From contig NC_134096.1 in assembly GCF_000715075.1 (NCBI RefSeq), positions 40,683,804 through 40,747,803 of the forward strand: a DNA stretch of 64,000 nt, read 5' to 3'. Numbering within the stretch: position 1 is the first letter of the stretch; each line of letters begins with the position of its first letter. Origin of the DNA: Nicotiana tabacum (Eukaryota; Streptophyta; Magnoliopsida; Solanales; Solanaceae). This document shows, one piece after another, positions 44,871 through 56,513 of the stretch. The translations under genes were made by a program, and so were the position numbers. The notes below the pieces were generated by a model, which was not told where the DNA came from, searched no databases, and worked only from the letters and a program-made list of their open reading frames with translations.

Positions 44871-46199
44871 AACTTGAAGAGAATAATGATGAAGGCCCAG
44901 ATCCCGAACCGGCAGCTGATCCGCCCACTTCCCTCGGGGAGGAGAGGGGGTGATTCCTTTCTCCCCCCGAGTTCCGGCGGCGATAATGTTTAGATTTTTT
45001 CTTTTTTTCTTTTGCTGTTTTCCTTTGTACTTTTATATTTATCCCATTTGGAATTTTGATAAATGAAGAAGACTTTTGCTTAAGTATTGCGCAAAGTTTA
45101 TTATTTTTACGTCGAATTAGATAAGGTTTTGGGTGTATTTTCGTCTGATAGCTTCTTGTTCTGGGCATAAACATTTCCAAAATCAACCCTTTACTATGGG
45201 TGTTTCATAAGAGAGTGCCCTCTTATATTTACGGTGCTCTTGAAGATAATGTCTTTTGTTCATTCCGACACAAGAAATTGAAGTTTTCTGTTAACATTAA
45301 AATGATAAAATTAACTCATTGTTTGGACAAGAAATAAGATAAAAATAAAAGGACTTTATTTATTCCTTCTATCTTTAAAAGTACATAAGCATTCGATTGC
45401 TTAAAAAAAAAAAGAAATTGCCAATACATGTGGCTAACTCGTACACGACAAGTGAGACTTGCTCAGTTGGTGAAGCACTTTCACCCACGACCGTAAGGTC
45501 TTGGGTTCGAGTCACGCTAGAGGGGAAGTGTATAAACACTATAGATCCTTCTAATTGGGAGGGATTTAAAAAATTAAACTCGTACAACTTATTTCTACGG
45601 GGCTGGCCATGCAGTCTTCGGTCCCGATAAGACATTATTGTTTTCAGGTCTCGTAGTCCCAGTTTTTGTGGCATCCTTGCTTCCATATCTTATACTATTC
45701 CCCCCAGTGTTCGAATGCGAAGTATGCGAATTGGAACACTGGACTTCTTGCTTCGTTGGTTGAAACACTTGTGAACGGTTGAATAATCTTGGTTCGATGG
45801 CAAGCTTTACTTCCCATTAGGAACTTGCCATTGAGCCAAAGATTATTTAACCATCTTGTAGTGGTTTATCCTTTCAATGTATTGTCATTTGAAGTTCTTA
45901 AGTTTGCTGATGACGCTTCCTTCGTAGTATGCTTTTCATTGCTGCCTCGTTAAAAACCTTGCCAGAAAAACTCGATTGGGACAAAAACTGGTCGAAGGGA
46001 AAAAGAGTGTAGCACATATTGTCAGTATAGATATGATCCATCAGCAATAATACCTTTTCAGGTGAGTCATATTCCTATTGCTGGACAATTTGAGTCCATT
46101 CTGATTTTCCAGCTCGTACGATCCTTTGTCGGTGCCAGCTGAAACCCAGTAGGGGCCTTCCCATGTTGGACCCAGCTTCCCAACATTGATATTTCGAGA
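44871..46199. other. Non-coding part of Tat element B
   Basis: It lies between the end of the antisense gene and the end of integrase. Apart from the SINE (45446-45576) no gene is visible. A-run at 45402-45413. Confidence 0.5.
45446..45576 (+). mobile_element. tRNA-derived SINE
   Basis: 131 bp flanked by the 10-bp direct repeat AACTCGTACA (45436-45445 and 45577-45586). It has a pol III A box (TTGCTCAGTTGG, 45459-45470) and B box (GGTTCGAGTCA, 45504-45514) about 34 bp apart, and an A-rich end (TTTAAAAAATTA). It lies in the non-coding part of Tat element B in the opposite orientation to that element's pol. Not a functional tRNA: no acceptor stem pairs. Confidence 0.85.
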
Positions 46200-47089
46200 G
46201 TTCTAAGTCACCTTTATCAAAACCAAGTCTCCTACTTTGAAGTAATAGAGATTGGCTCCTCGATTATAGTATCTTTCCATCCTTTTCTTCTGAGCTACAA
46301 TTCCCACACGTGCCAAGTCCCTGCATTTATCGAGCAGATCCAACTTCACCAACAATGCCTCATTATTTTCTTCTTCGTTTGCTCGAAAAAACCGTAAGGT
46401 TGGTTCTCCTACTTCCACCGAGATCAGAGATTCCACACCGTATACGAGAGAGAAAGGTGTTTCTCCCATGCATGATTTTGCTGTCATCCGTTACGCCCAC
46501 AGCATGCCCGATAACTCTCCGGGCCACTTGCCTTTAGCAGCTTCTAACCTTTTTTTGAGGTTTTGGATAATTACCTTATTGGTTGACTCCGCCTATCCAT
46601 TAGCACTCAGATGGTACGGTGAGGATGTAATCCTTTTGATTTTCAACTCTTCGAGAAATCTTGTGACTTTGGTGCCTATGAACTGTGGTCCGTTGTTGCA
46701 GGCAATTTCCTTCGCCATTCCAAATCGGCAGATTATGTGTTCCCATAGAAAATCGATCACTTTGCGCTCACCGATATTTTGGTATGGACCCGATTCAACC
46801 CATCGGTTAAAATTTAAAGGGATCATACCTTTTCGGGACCTGGAGGCAGCGGACCAACTATATCCATCCCCCATTTCATGAATGGCCATGGGGACAGTAC
46901 CGAATGCAAGAGTTTCGCGGGTTGGTGCACCAAATGTGCATAACGCTAGCACTTGTCGCGTTACTGAACGAACGTCTTTGCATCATGTTCCATCTGGGAC
47001 CAGTAGTATCCTGCCCTAACCAGTTTTAGTACCAACAAATCCACATCGGAATGGTTCTCGCAAATTCCTTCATGGACCTCTCTCATCAC
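46200..47089 (-). pseudogene. Tat B integrase, broken
   Basis: Read 46952 to 46200 on the minus strand: the region between the first and second Asp with WVESGPYQNIGERKVIDFLW, FGMAKEIACNNGPQFIGTKV (the second catalytic Asp of DNGPQF is Asn here) and YHLSANG. It continues after a stop with the C-terminal part CMGETPFSLVYGVESLISVE, KKRMERYYNRGANLYYFKVG and DLVLIKVT. Stops and the D-to-N change make it inactive. Confidence 0.88.
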
Positions 47090-48400
47090 TTAGTCCACCT
47101 CTGAGGCCCCTAAACATCGGGCCAACGGGCCTTGGTACGATATCCTATATAATTTCCCACCCTTGAGGCAGTAATGAGCTACCTTGGTGCATAATGCTCG
47201 AGATGCCTTCGGGTCTTCGGGCAATTTCCCATGCCGAAGATATTCCACGAACTTATTTCTCCAGTCCCAGACTAGGTTGGTTGTGTTTACTTCGTAGTAG
47301 CCATCCACATCCAATACCGAATGTAGAAGTTGAACGATTGTACAAGAGTTAGATCCTTTTATCTCCGTAGATGACCCTAAATTAGCCAACGCTTCTGCTT
47401 CCATGTCCTCTTCTCTCAGAATATATATGATCGACCATTCCTTGAATCGTGCAAGCAATGCCTGAACTTTATTCACATATTGATGCATGCGTTCCTCCTT
47501 TGTGTTGAAAATCCCGTACACTTGGTTTACTACCAGCTAGGAACAACATTTAATCTTTATGACCTCGGAACCAAGTCCCTGGGCCAGTTCGAGTCGTGCA
47601 ATCAAAGCCTCATACTCGGCTTTATTATTAGTTAACGGAACAATTTTAATGGCCTGCCTCAGGGTTTCCCCCGAGGGCGTGATTAGGGCCACCTCGAGCC
47701 TGGACCCCTTCACATTGGAAGCTCTATCTTTGAACAAGTTCCAAACTCCTGATGTCATTTCCGACACCAGCACCACTTCTGCACCAGCGAGGGTCATTAC
47801 CCCGGGACTAAAATCGGCCACAAAGTCGGCCAAAACTTGTGATTTGATCACAGTCCTAGGCTTGCATTCAATATCAAATTCACTAATTTTGACTACCCAT
47901 TTGGCCAACCGGCCCGACAACTCAGGTTTGTGAAGAACATTCTGCAAGGAGAAGGTTGTCACAGCGACTATCAGGTGGCACTAAAAATAAGGCCTAAGCT
48001 TTCGAGAGGCGACTACGAGAGCTAAAGCCAGCTTTTCTAGGTGCAGATAACGAGTCTCTGCTCCTGACAATTTTACTAACATAATAGATAGGAAATTGCG
48101 TACCTTCATCCTCTCAGACTAGAACGACACTTATTGCTACTTCCGAGACCGCTAGATATATCAACAATTATTCACCTCCCCCCGGTTTTGATAGTAGCGG
48201 GGGCCTTGGTAGGTAACATTGGCCTTGGTAGGTAACATTTCAGGCCTCTCAAGGCCTGCTGATATTCCGGAGTCCATTCGAAATTGTTCTTCTTCTTCAA
48301 AAGTGATGACATTTTTCTGAGGATCGAGAGATGAACCTACTTATGGCGACCAATCTTCCGGCTAGCCTCTGTACTTCTTTTACTGTAGTTTGCTAGTCCA
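47090..48400 (-). pseudogene. Tat B RNase H domains, broken
   Basis: The region carries the connection and the extra, archaeal-like RNase H typical of the Tat lineage. KPELSGRLAKWVVKISEFDI with VLADFVADF is followed by VWNLFKDRASNVKGSRLEVA, KIVPLTNNKAEYEALIARLE, IKCCS, then after a stop VYGIFNTKEERMHQYVNKVQ, LREEDMEAEALANLGSST. Catalytic acidic residues are largely kept (FKD, AEYEAL). Frame breaks near 47530 and 47970. Confidence 0.85.
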
Positions 48401-49400
48401 GGATTTATTTGATGGATTTAATTTTATCAGGATTTACCTCAATCCCTCTTTGTGAGACCAAGAAACCCAAGAACTTGCCGGAGCCAACCCCGAACGTACA
48501 TTTTTCTGGATTGAGCTTCATGTTATGCTTCCTTAAGATATCAAAGTTTTCTTGGAGGTGTTTTAAATGATCACCTGCATTCAAAGACTTGAATAACATA
48601 TCATCTATATACACTTCCATTGTTTTGCCTATTTACTTCTCGAACATCTTGTTCACGAGCCTCTGATAAGTGGCTCCAGCGCTTTTAAGCCCAAATGGCA
48701 TCACGTTATAATAATATGTGCCAAAGTTCGTTATGAACGAAGTTTTTTCCTGATCCTCCGGGTTCATCTTGATTTGATTGTACTCGAAGTAGGCATCAAA
48801 GAAACTCATTAACTCGTGACTGGCCATTGCATCGATCATTTGATCAATGTTTGGCAATATAAACGAGTATTTAGGGCACACCTTAATCAAGTCTTTATAA
48901 TCTACGCACATTCTAAACTTGTTATTCTTTTTTGGAACCACAACTACATTAGCTAACAAATCGAGATACTTTACCTCTCGGATTGAACTGCTGTCGAATA
49001 GTCATGTTACCTCTTCTTTAACAAACCTGTTTCTGACCTCAGCTATTGGGCGTTACTTTTGCCTTACCAGAGGGAAGCTCAGGTCCAGGCTTAGCTTGTG
49101 CACGACCACCTCTAATAGGATACCTATCATATCCGAATGAGACCATGCAAAACAATCAATATTAGCTTTAAGGAAATTAATAAATCCTGACCTGAGTTCG
49201 GGATTAAGTCTTGTTCCCAAGTGAAACTTCCTTTCCAAGAATTCTTCAAACAAGGCCACTTGCTCGAGATCTTCTGCAGTGGATTTGTTTGCATTTGTCT
49301 CCTCCGGTACCTGAAAGTATCTCGGCACCTGATGGGATTCCGACGACTCCTCGCTTTTTTCATCTTTATTTGGTAAGGGAGGAAGCGTCGGTTCCTGTAA
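48401..49400 (-). pseudogene. Tat B reverse transcriptase, broken
   Basis: FLKANIDCFAWSHSDMIGIL (49328-49053 frame), VVVPKKNNKFRMCVDYKDL, DAYFEYNQIKMNPEDQEKTS, MPFGLKSAGATYQRLVNKMF (48959-48633), then after a stop VYIDDMLFKSLNAGDHL and MKLNPEKCTFGVGSGKFLGF (48620-48405). The catalytic YIDD box is intact. Confidence 0.9.
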
Positions 49401-49870
49401 TTGCTATTTGCTGGATTCCTTACCTTTGCTACTGGAAATTGACATTGCGTTCATTTCTCTTGCTGCCAATTGATCTCCTCTTAACTGTTTGATTCCCTCT
49501 GGGGTCGGGAATTTTAGTAGTTGGTGATATGTTGATGGTACGACCTTCATCTCATGTAACCATGACCTTCCGAGGATTATGTTATAACCTATGTTTCTGT
49601 CCACCACTTCGAATAAGGTGGTCTTGGTTACCCCTTCGGTGCTCGTGGGCAGCAGGATCTCTCCCCGGGTTGTCACACTTGCCAAGTTAAACCCAGCGAG
49701 GAGTTTTGTTACTGGAATGCTGCTTCCGGTTAGCTTTGCTTGTTCGAGCACTCTCTATTGAATGACATTGGCTGAGCTTTCTGGATTAACGAAAATACGC
49801 TTAATCTTGAAATCTAACACATTAAGAAAGATTACCAGGGCGACGTTATGTGGAGAAGAAGTCCGTCGGC
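49401..49870 (-). pseudogene. Tat B aspartic protease, active site lost
   Basis: The frame HNVALVIFLNVLDFKIKRIF leads to the active-site motif, which is N-P-E-S-S-A-N-V instead of the family D-P-G-S-S-A-N-I, so the catalytic Asp and Gly are replaced. A TAG stop follows (about 49757). The rest (LLAGFNLASVTTRGEILLPT, NIGYNIILGRSWLHEMKVV, FPTPEGIKQLRGDQLAAREM) is open from 49751 to 49404. Confidence 0.85.
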
Positions 49871-51652
49871 ATCTTCCTCTGTGAAGGTGATGTCATCTTT
49901 GATGTCTTCTCAAAGCCTCTTGTTGTGGGTCAGTGATACCTTTGTCTTCTTGGCCGCCGAGAAGGTTACACCATTGATTTCATTCCCTTTGAAAATCATG
50001 TTGATAGTCAATTGAGGGGGGTCTTCTGCTGTCTTCGAGGGTTCTACGGTGTCCCGGCTATGACCGTAATTGTTTTTGGCCCGATCGCTTTAGAACTCCA
50101 TAATGACCATTTTTCAATAAAGTTTCCACCTCTTCATGTAGATGCTGGTAGTCCCCAGTTCTGTGGTCGTGAGTCCTCTGATACTCGCACCATAGGTTAG
50201 GATCTCTCTCGCTGGGATCAGATCTGATTGGCTTCGGGAATCATGCTTCTTTAATATTCCTCATTGCTGATACCAACTCCACTATGTTGATGCTGAAATT
50301 AAAATCTGACAACCTAGGATATGTGGAATCCAGATCCCCCGATACTTCTTTTTCTTGCAATGACCCGTTGCGCCGGCCGCAGTCGGTACTTCTATCGGGA
50401 GCAAACCTATCCTAGGATAGGAACCCTTTGCTGCCGCGTCCCTCAGCTCTCTCGTAAGGCAAGAAACGACCTTTAGAAGATCGCCAATCAACATCAAAAT
50501 CACTTTTGAACTTATCCCGATTCTTGTCTCGGTCCCGTCCTCTAGTTTATGTCGGAAATCCAAGTTGATCATCTTCTATACTTATTTTTGACTCGTAACA
50601 GTTATGAACATCCTCCCACGTAGTCGCTTGGAATTCGAGCAGGCTTTCCTTCAGCTTTCGGTAGGCGTCAAAGCTCCTCGGATTCAAACCCTTTGTGAAC
50701 ACCTCCACTGCCACTCACCTGGCACGACCGGTAGCAACATCCTTTCTTTCTGGAACCTAATCACGAACTCCCGCAACAATTTGGACTCACCTTATGTGAT
50801 CCTAAATGTGTATGCCTTTTTTGCCTGTACCATTCTGGCCCCTACATAGGCTTTTATGAAGAATCTGCAAGCATCTCAAAAGAGTCAATTGAATGTTCAG
50901 GTAAGAGTGAATACCATGCCAAGGCCCTCTTTGTGAGAGATTATCCAAACTTCTTCAGTAGAACCGATTCGATCTCATGTTGAACCAAATCGTTCCCTTT
51001 CACACCTATTGTATAAGTTGTGATGTTCTCCTGCGGGTCCGAAGTCCCATCATATTTTGGTATATCCGACATCTTGAACTTCTTCGAAATTAACTCCGGT
51101 GTTGAGCTTGGTTTAAACGGAAACTGAGTATATTTTTTCGAATTTGGGACCTTCAAAACTGGTGGTGCACCTAGAATCTGATCTATTCGAGCGTGAAATT
51201 CCTTCGCGTTTTGATCCATTCATTATTTCATCTCCCTCATAAATCTATTGGTCCCCCTGATACCATCGAAGCCGACCTTAACCCTCGGGGTATTGTTATC
51301 ACTCTTTGAGCCATTTGATTTGCAAGAACACCGGGAGGAACCGGAGCCCTTCCGTTTGCATTGTTGGAAGCGCCTGACAACACCTGCTTCAATTCCATCA
51401 TGACCTGATCCTGCTTTGAGAGGTGGCCTATGATGGATTTCTGTTGCTCTCTTAGGATCCTTACTATTTTCACAACGTGTTCATCTTCCGTGTCATCGGG
51501 AGTTGGCTCCCGTACATGTCGGGGGTACTGTCCTCCACAGACCGGGGTTGCCTCATCCCCTCGTTGCGGGTGTCGCTGATTGAATTCTCATGTTGAGGTA
51601 GATTTTCATGTCCCTCAACGTTGTGTGCGATGTTAACATTGTTAGCTGCCAT
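49871..51652 (-). pseudogene. Tat B gag, broken
   Basis: ATG at 51652 (MAANNVNIAHNVEGHENLPQ). After a frameshift: REQQKSIIGHLSKQDQVMME and GRAPVPPGVLANQMAQRVIT (51473-51237), then MDQNAKEFHARIDQILGAPP, FKMSDIPKYDGTSDPQENIT and VKGNDLVQHEIESVLLKKFG (51219-50941), the same capsid region as in element A. A zinc-knuckle-like CEYQRTHDHRTGDYQHLHEE near 50190 is followed by EVETLLKNGHYG; the last Cys is Tyr. Several stops and frameshifts. Confidence 0.85.
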
Positions 51653-51732
51653 TTTTGATTTTTTGCTAAGGAAAAAAGAATCAAACTAGTTAGTAATACG
51701 CAACTGTCTAAGCTCAATGGTGGACACCAAAC

Positions 51733-52350
51733 TGTTTACCCGTAAAATGGTATAGTTGAATCTGTTACGTAGTTTATATACAAGCGAACTGATTTGATCC
51801 AAAAATGATAAATAAACAAGGTTAAAAATAAGACTTAGCAGTTAAAATCGAAGGAAATGACAAGCGTGGCTCCGACAACAATTTCTCCAAGGACAGAAAT
51901 AAGAACAATGTAAAAGAGCAAATAAAGTTATCTGATTAAGCTTGAGAATGAAATATAGCATAAGTTTTGCCAAGAACTTCGTGTCCTTACACTGGCTGTT
52001 GAACCTACTATTTATAGCTATACCTAGGGAAACAAGATCCTAGGATCAAGCTCGTCTTAAATGATAATAAAAGAGTCATTGATGAATATATAACGGCAGG
52101 CCATGAATGCAAATATTCCCTGCAACAGTTGCTCATTTAATGTTAGAGAATATTCCCTCATTGAATGATATCCGATGGCAAACCCTTGATCTCCTCCTGT
52201 TAAATATGTTCCCTTCGGAATTTACCCGATATCGATTATATTCGTTGTGTCCGATATTGGTTGTTGCGTGACTTGCTTTTTCCTTACCTTCGGTTCCACG
52301 TATCACGCTATCATTCGACCATTTATTACGAACCAATTTTACCCTATACA
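51733..52350 (-). repeat. 5' LTR of Tat element B
   Basis: Bounded by TGTTTACCCGTAAAATGG and ACCCTATACA on the plus strand. On the element strand it ends CGGGTAAACA. TTGGTGTCCACC follows after 2 bp at the primer-binding position; I cannot assign its tRNA. Confidence 0.88.
52009..52018 (-). promoter_or_regulatory. Likely TATA box, Tat B 5' LTR
   Basis: GCTATAAATA on the element strand, about 340 bp into the LTR, conserved with 41541-41550. Confidence 0.55.
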
Positions 52351-52430
52351 ATTTTATATGCTATATTTAAATATTGGATATAACTTATGTAGGATGCTTA
52401 ATTTTAGGTTTGGAAGTACAAATAATATTA

Positions 52431-52678
52431 CTCACTCTATCCTAATTTTATGTCGCATTAATGGTATTCGGAGAGTGAAACGAATTGTTGACCTTGATTT
52501 ATATATATATATATTTAAATATTTTAAATTATTAAGTATTCTAACTGATTGTACTTTATACATAATTTTTAAATATGTAAATTTTATTTTAAAAAATTTA
52601 TGTATTAATTCACGGTCAAAATTATGAAGTTTGACTTTCGAAATGCAAACTTTACCGCATAAATTGGGACATAGTGAG
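52431..52678. mobile_element. Stowaway-like MITE
   Basis: 248 bp with terminal inverted repeats of about 22 bp: CTCACTCTATCCTAATTTTA at the left and, as reverse complement, CTCACTATGTCCCAATTTAT at the right. TA flanks each end (52429-52430 and 52679-52680). AT-rich interior, no coding. Terminal repeat and TA target fit the Stowaway/Tc1-mariner type. Confidence 0.8.
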
Positions 52679-52969
52679 TAATAATACTCTTTTTATGCAA
52701 ATTAGACATGGTTATGTGATTCCTTTTGTCATTGTCTTTTTTCCTTTTTCTTTAGGCATCAAATATTCAAAACCTACTGATGTGACTAATCCAGATTTGT
52801 TATGAGTAAATTCACTAAGAAAATAAAATGCTCCCTACAACGGATATTCTAAACAAGACTAAAAGACTTCTTAATTAAGGGTGAAAGAATACCGACATTT
52901 CTTGGTGTTGCTACTTGCTTTTATTTCTGTAGTTATTTTTGGTTCAAAGGATAACTATTTATATTATGT
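52679..52969. other. Short gene-free stretch
   Basis: AT-rich sequence between the MITE and the LINE. T-rich blocks (TTTTTTCCTTTTTC at 52737) could be near the LINE's poly(A) end on the minus strand, but no clear tail or target duplication is seen. Confidence 0.4.
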
Positions 52970-55900
52970 TAAAGCGAAGTAGTACAGAGAGAATTTGAAA
53001 GCATAGACATTATCCTAAGGGGGAGACCACGTGATGGGTCATTACAAGAGGGGGATCTGGGGTAACTACTACTACTGTTGATTCCCGTAGTCCGGGAAAT
53101 ACAAAAAAGGGGTCCAAGAGGATTTTGCAAGCATGTTGAGTGCTGAAGAACTGGTGGTGCAACCCTTCTGACAAAAAGTGCGCTTGAGCGATCATCCTCT
53201 AAAGCTATTTGAACAAAGGATGGAGGTTGTGCAAAAACAGTGATGCCTGCAGTGCTATCCATATGGCAACCAGACTTTGCTAGTAAATCACCTACTTGGT
53301 TTTGCTCCCTGTATGTGTAAAGTAGGACATGATCATCTAGTTGCTCGAGTAGAAATCTGTAATCATGTATAAGATTAGCATATAGAGGGTGCGAAGTCTG
53401 TAATATAGTAAGGACTGCTTGAGCATCGAGGTTTCACTTCTAGAGATTTATATCCATGATTAAAAGTCAATTGCAAATCATGATATAGCACACGTAGTTC
53501 AGTTTCAACGCTCCAATAAGAGGTGTGGTGTCCTGACAAAGCCCGAGAGCCAGTACCTGCTGGGTCATGTATGACACCACCAATCCCGCCATGGTCAGTA
53601 TCTAATCACGTTGAACCATCAGTGTTTAGTTTGAAATGGGTAATTCTAGGGGGTGCCATTTGAGTTGAAGGGGGTATACGTCTAAGTAAGGACAGCGGAA
53701 GAACTACAATATAGTAGAATTCTGTTTCCAGGTTGAGGATATGAGATGAAGAAAGTGATTTTAAAGGTGAGCGAAAAACTATGGCATTTCTAGCTAGCCA
53801 AATATGCAAGAGACAAAAAGGTATGAATATGGAATTTGGGATATTAAGTGAATTAGGAACATCGTTGTGTAAGGTAAGTTGTTTTCGCCACTGAATAGGG
53901 GAGTCTTCAATTCCATGTAGTCCAGTTAATTTAAGGGGAATTTTTAAATCAAACCAAAGTTGTGTGTTTGCTGGACATTCTAGGAGAAGATGGCTAATAG
54001 TTTATGGACTAGTGAGACAGCAGGCACAAACATCAAAGGTTAGTATGCCAAGGTGGTGATAGTGTGCCGCAATGGATAGTCGATGGTTTCCGCAGAGCCA
54101 AAGAAAATATTTGATTTTAGAAGGTATTTGAAGTTTCCAAATCCATGTGAAGGAGTGTCTAGAGGGTGAAGGAAGTAAATGGTGGTAGAGTAATTTGGTG
54201 GTGAAGATCACATGCTTCATGAGGGCCCAAGCATAGGAATTAGGGGAAGGTTTATAGGAAGGGATGTGGACAAATACTCTAGAGGATTGAGGTTGGTAGT
54301 TCAAAGGGGAAGGATGTGAAATCCCAATTGACATGGGATAAATAGGTAGAGACAGTATTGTTATAGGCACTTTGGGGAAGGGGTCCAACTAAGGAGTTGT
54401 GAATGGGCATATTGGAGGGTAGCCAAGAGTCGGTCCAAAAGTTAATAAGAGTCCCATTACCAAGAACCCATTGCATCCCTTGTTGGCAAAGGTGCCAACC
54501 AGTAACAAGGTTTGCCCAAATGAAGGAGCCACCAATGGTTGCATTCCGTCGGTGGTAGAAATACATATATAGTAATGTGGCAGCCTATAACGAAGTAGGT
54601 TGTTTGAGTAATCTCCAAGCTTGGCTCGCGATTAGGGTCTGATTTTTTAGGTGGAGTTTTTGGATTCCCAGTCCACCATGTTGCTTCGGGGAAGTAATTG
54701 TGCTCCATTTTATAAGATGAATTTTCTTCTTCTTGGGTGTTGTCCCCAACAGAAAGTTACACTGGTACCGTTCTAGGTGGTGGATGATATATTGAGACAG
54801 TTTTATGTATTGCATCACGTGGTTTGGTAAACTGTTAAGGGTGGAGTTAATAAGAGTAGTGCATCGTGTCATGATAAGAAAGTTTGTTTTCCAAAGTTTT
54901 ATGTTAAAGTTGTCAATAGGAAATTAAAAGTCCCATTTTGATCGTCAGGATGTGAAGATGGGAAAATCGAGGTATTTACCGAAGGAGGCTCCTTCAGGAA
55001 TGGGGAGAGAGGTACGAATGGATTTTTTATCGTATTTAGTGCAATATTTAGAGAAAAAGATTTTTGACTTTTGAAAATTAATCTTTTGACCCGATGCTTG
55101 ATTGAATTCATTAAGAATATCAATGATGGTGTGACAACTAGTGGCTGAAGTAGTGGATGTAAGAATAATATCATCCGTAAAAAACAGATGAGAAAGCGGT
55201 GGTCCATGACGAGATAAGCGGATTGGGCGCCATAGTTAATAATCTACTGCCATGTTAATTTTCCTTGTAAGTAATTCCATACATAATATAAATAAGTATG
55301 GAGATAAAGGATCTCCCTGATGAATCCCACGCGAGGGAGTGAAAAAAGGTATGTGAGAACCGTTGATAAGGATTGATATGAGGTAGTAGTGACACACGAC
55401 ATGATTAGTTTGATGGGTGGTGAGGGGGAGGAAAATAGAAATATTGTAGGGCTTGTCGAACAAAAGACTATTATATATGATCAAAAGTCTTTTCAAGATC
55501 CAATTTTAGTAGCATGTAACCAGTCTTGCCCTATTTATGCTTAAAATGTGATAGCATTTCTTGGACTATGATGGCATTGTCTGCCGCTTTACGATTTTGT
55601 TGGAAGTTGGATTGAGTAGGGCTAATAATTTTCTTCATGAAAGGTTTAATGCGTTGGACAGTGATTTTCGTGATGATGTTATAGATAGTAGAACAGAGAC
55701 AATTGGACGAAATTGGAAAATCATGGAGGCATGGCACACTTTAGGAATGAGGCATAAGTAGGTTTTGTTGATAATGTCTGGAATTTCATATTCTGTAAAT
55801 ATCTGTTTATAGAATGCGGTTACTTTAGGGCTTACATCGTGCCAAAAATGTTGATAAAAATAAGGATGTAGGCCATCTGGATAAAATGCTTTAAAAGGTT

Positions 55901-56480
55901 TAAATGACTTAACAACTGATAGAATTTCTAAGTCAATTACAGGGATAAGAAGGGTAGATCTGTCAGTGGGCGTGACAGGGGAGGAACAAGGCAGTGCGTC
56001 GGGTAATAGGGATTGAGTAGATTCAGTGGTGTAAAGAGTATTGAAATGGGTAAGGATATTGTCATGTATTTGAGTATCTTCAAAGCACCAATTACCAACT
56101 TAATCCTTTAAGGAGGTAATACGATTCCGTCGTCGACGTTGTAAAGTAGAAAGGTGGAAATATTTTGTATTAGCATCCCTTTCATTTAACCATTGAACAC
56201 GTGATTTATGTTTCCAAAATGCTTCTTCTCAGCGAAGGACTTCATTTAAAAGTGTATCTTCTAAATCTTGTAAGATGAAGCTAGTTGGAAATTTTGGGGA
56301 GGATTGTATGCCTTCTAGTCGAGCTAGTAAGCATCTTTTCCGATGGAAGAGGTTTCCAAATGAATTCTTATTCTAATATATTATATTATGTTGGAATTGA
56401 TCGATGGAATTTACGAATGAGGGGGAGGGATGCCAACTATCATCGAGTATGTGTATGAAGTCAGGATGTGAAGTTTTGAG
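52970..56480 (-). pseudogene. L1-type LINE ORF2 (RT, zinc region, RNase H), 5'-truncated
   Basis: On the minus strand: the end of the endonuclease-RT spacer (TSHPDFIHILDDSWHPS, NSFGNLFHRKRCLLARLEGI, WKHKSRVQWLNERDANTKYF; 56480-56100), KSFKPFKAFYPDGLHPYFYQ, RT motifs TQSNFQQNRKAADNAIIVQE (55650) and [20 protein letters not shown] (55330), and the catalytic box as FTDD (55163-55177). Then GGLGIQKLHLKNQTLIASQA, WVLGNGTLINFWTDSWLP, and the zinc region KIKYFLWLCGNHRLS with CACCLTSP. A C-terminal RNase H has FKLNTDGS (about 53640-53610), GGIGGVIHD and SVETELRVLYHDLQL, ending near DSTAGITVFAQPPSFVQIAL. Stops and frameshifts throughout. The endonuclease is missing: the sequence changes near 56480. 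Confidence 0.9.
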
Positions 56481-56494
56481 TATTTACATACCTA

Positions 56495-56513
56495 AACACA
56501 GTAAAACTGTGTT
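56495..56513. repeat. Perfect 8-bp-stem palindrome
   Basis: AACACAGT-AAA-ACTGTGTT lies at the junction between the LINE and the LTR-like segment. Confidence 0.9.

Larger units (their letters stand above)
41261..52350 (-). mobile_element. Tat-lineage Ty3 retrotransposon B, with antisense gene
   Basis: On the minus strand: 5' LTR 52350-51733, gag from 51652, protease, RT, RNase H including the second (archaeal-like) domain, integrase to about 46200, non-coding 46200-45000 with a SINE insert, an antisense gene on the plus strand (42260-44870), polypurine tract and 3' LTR 41882-41261. It is more complete than element A (RNase H present) and belongs to a different Tat family by LTR sequence. Flanking 5-mers (CCTTT and ATTTT) do not match, so no target duplication is claimed. 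Confidence 0.9.

Noticed and set aside
45446..45576. tRNA gene suggested by A and B boxes
   Set aside because: No paired acceptor stem or anticodon arm; target duplication and A-rich tail mark a SINE.
41261..52350. 5-bp target duplication for Tat element B
   Set aside because: Flanking 5-mers CCTTT and ATTTT do not match, so I did not claim one.
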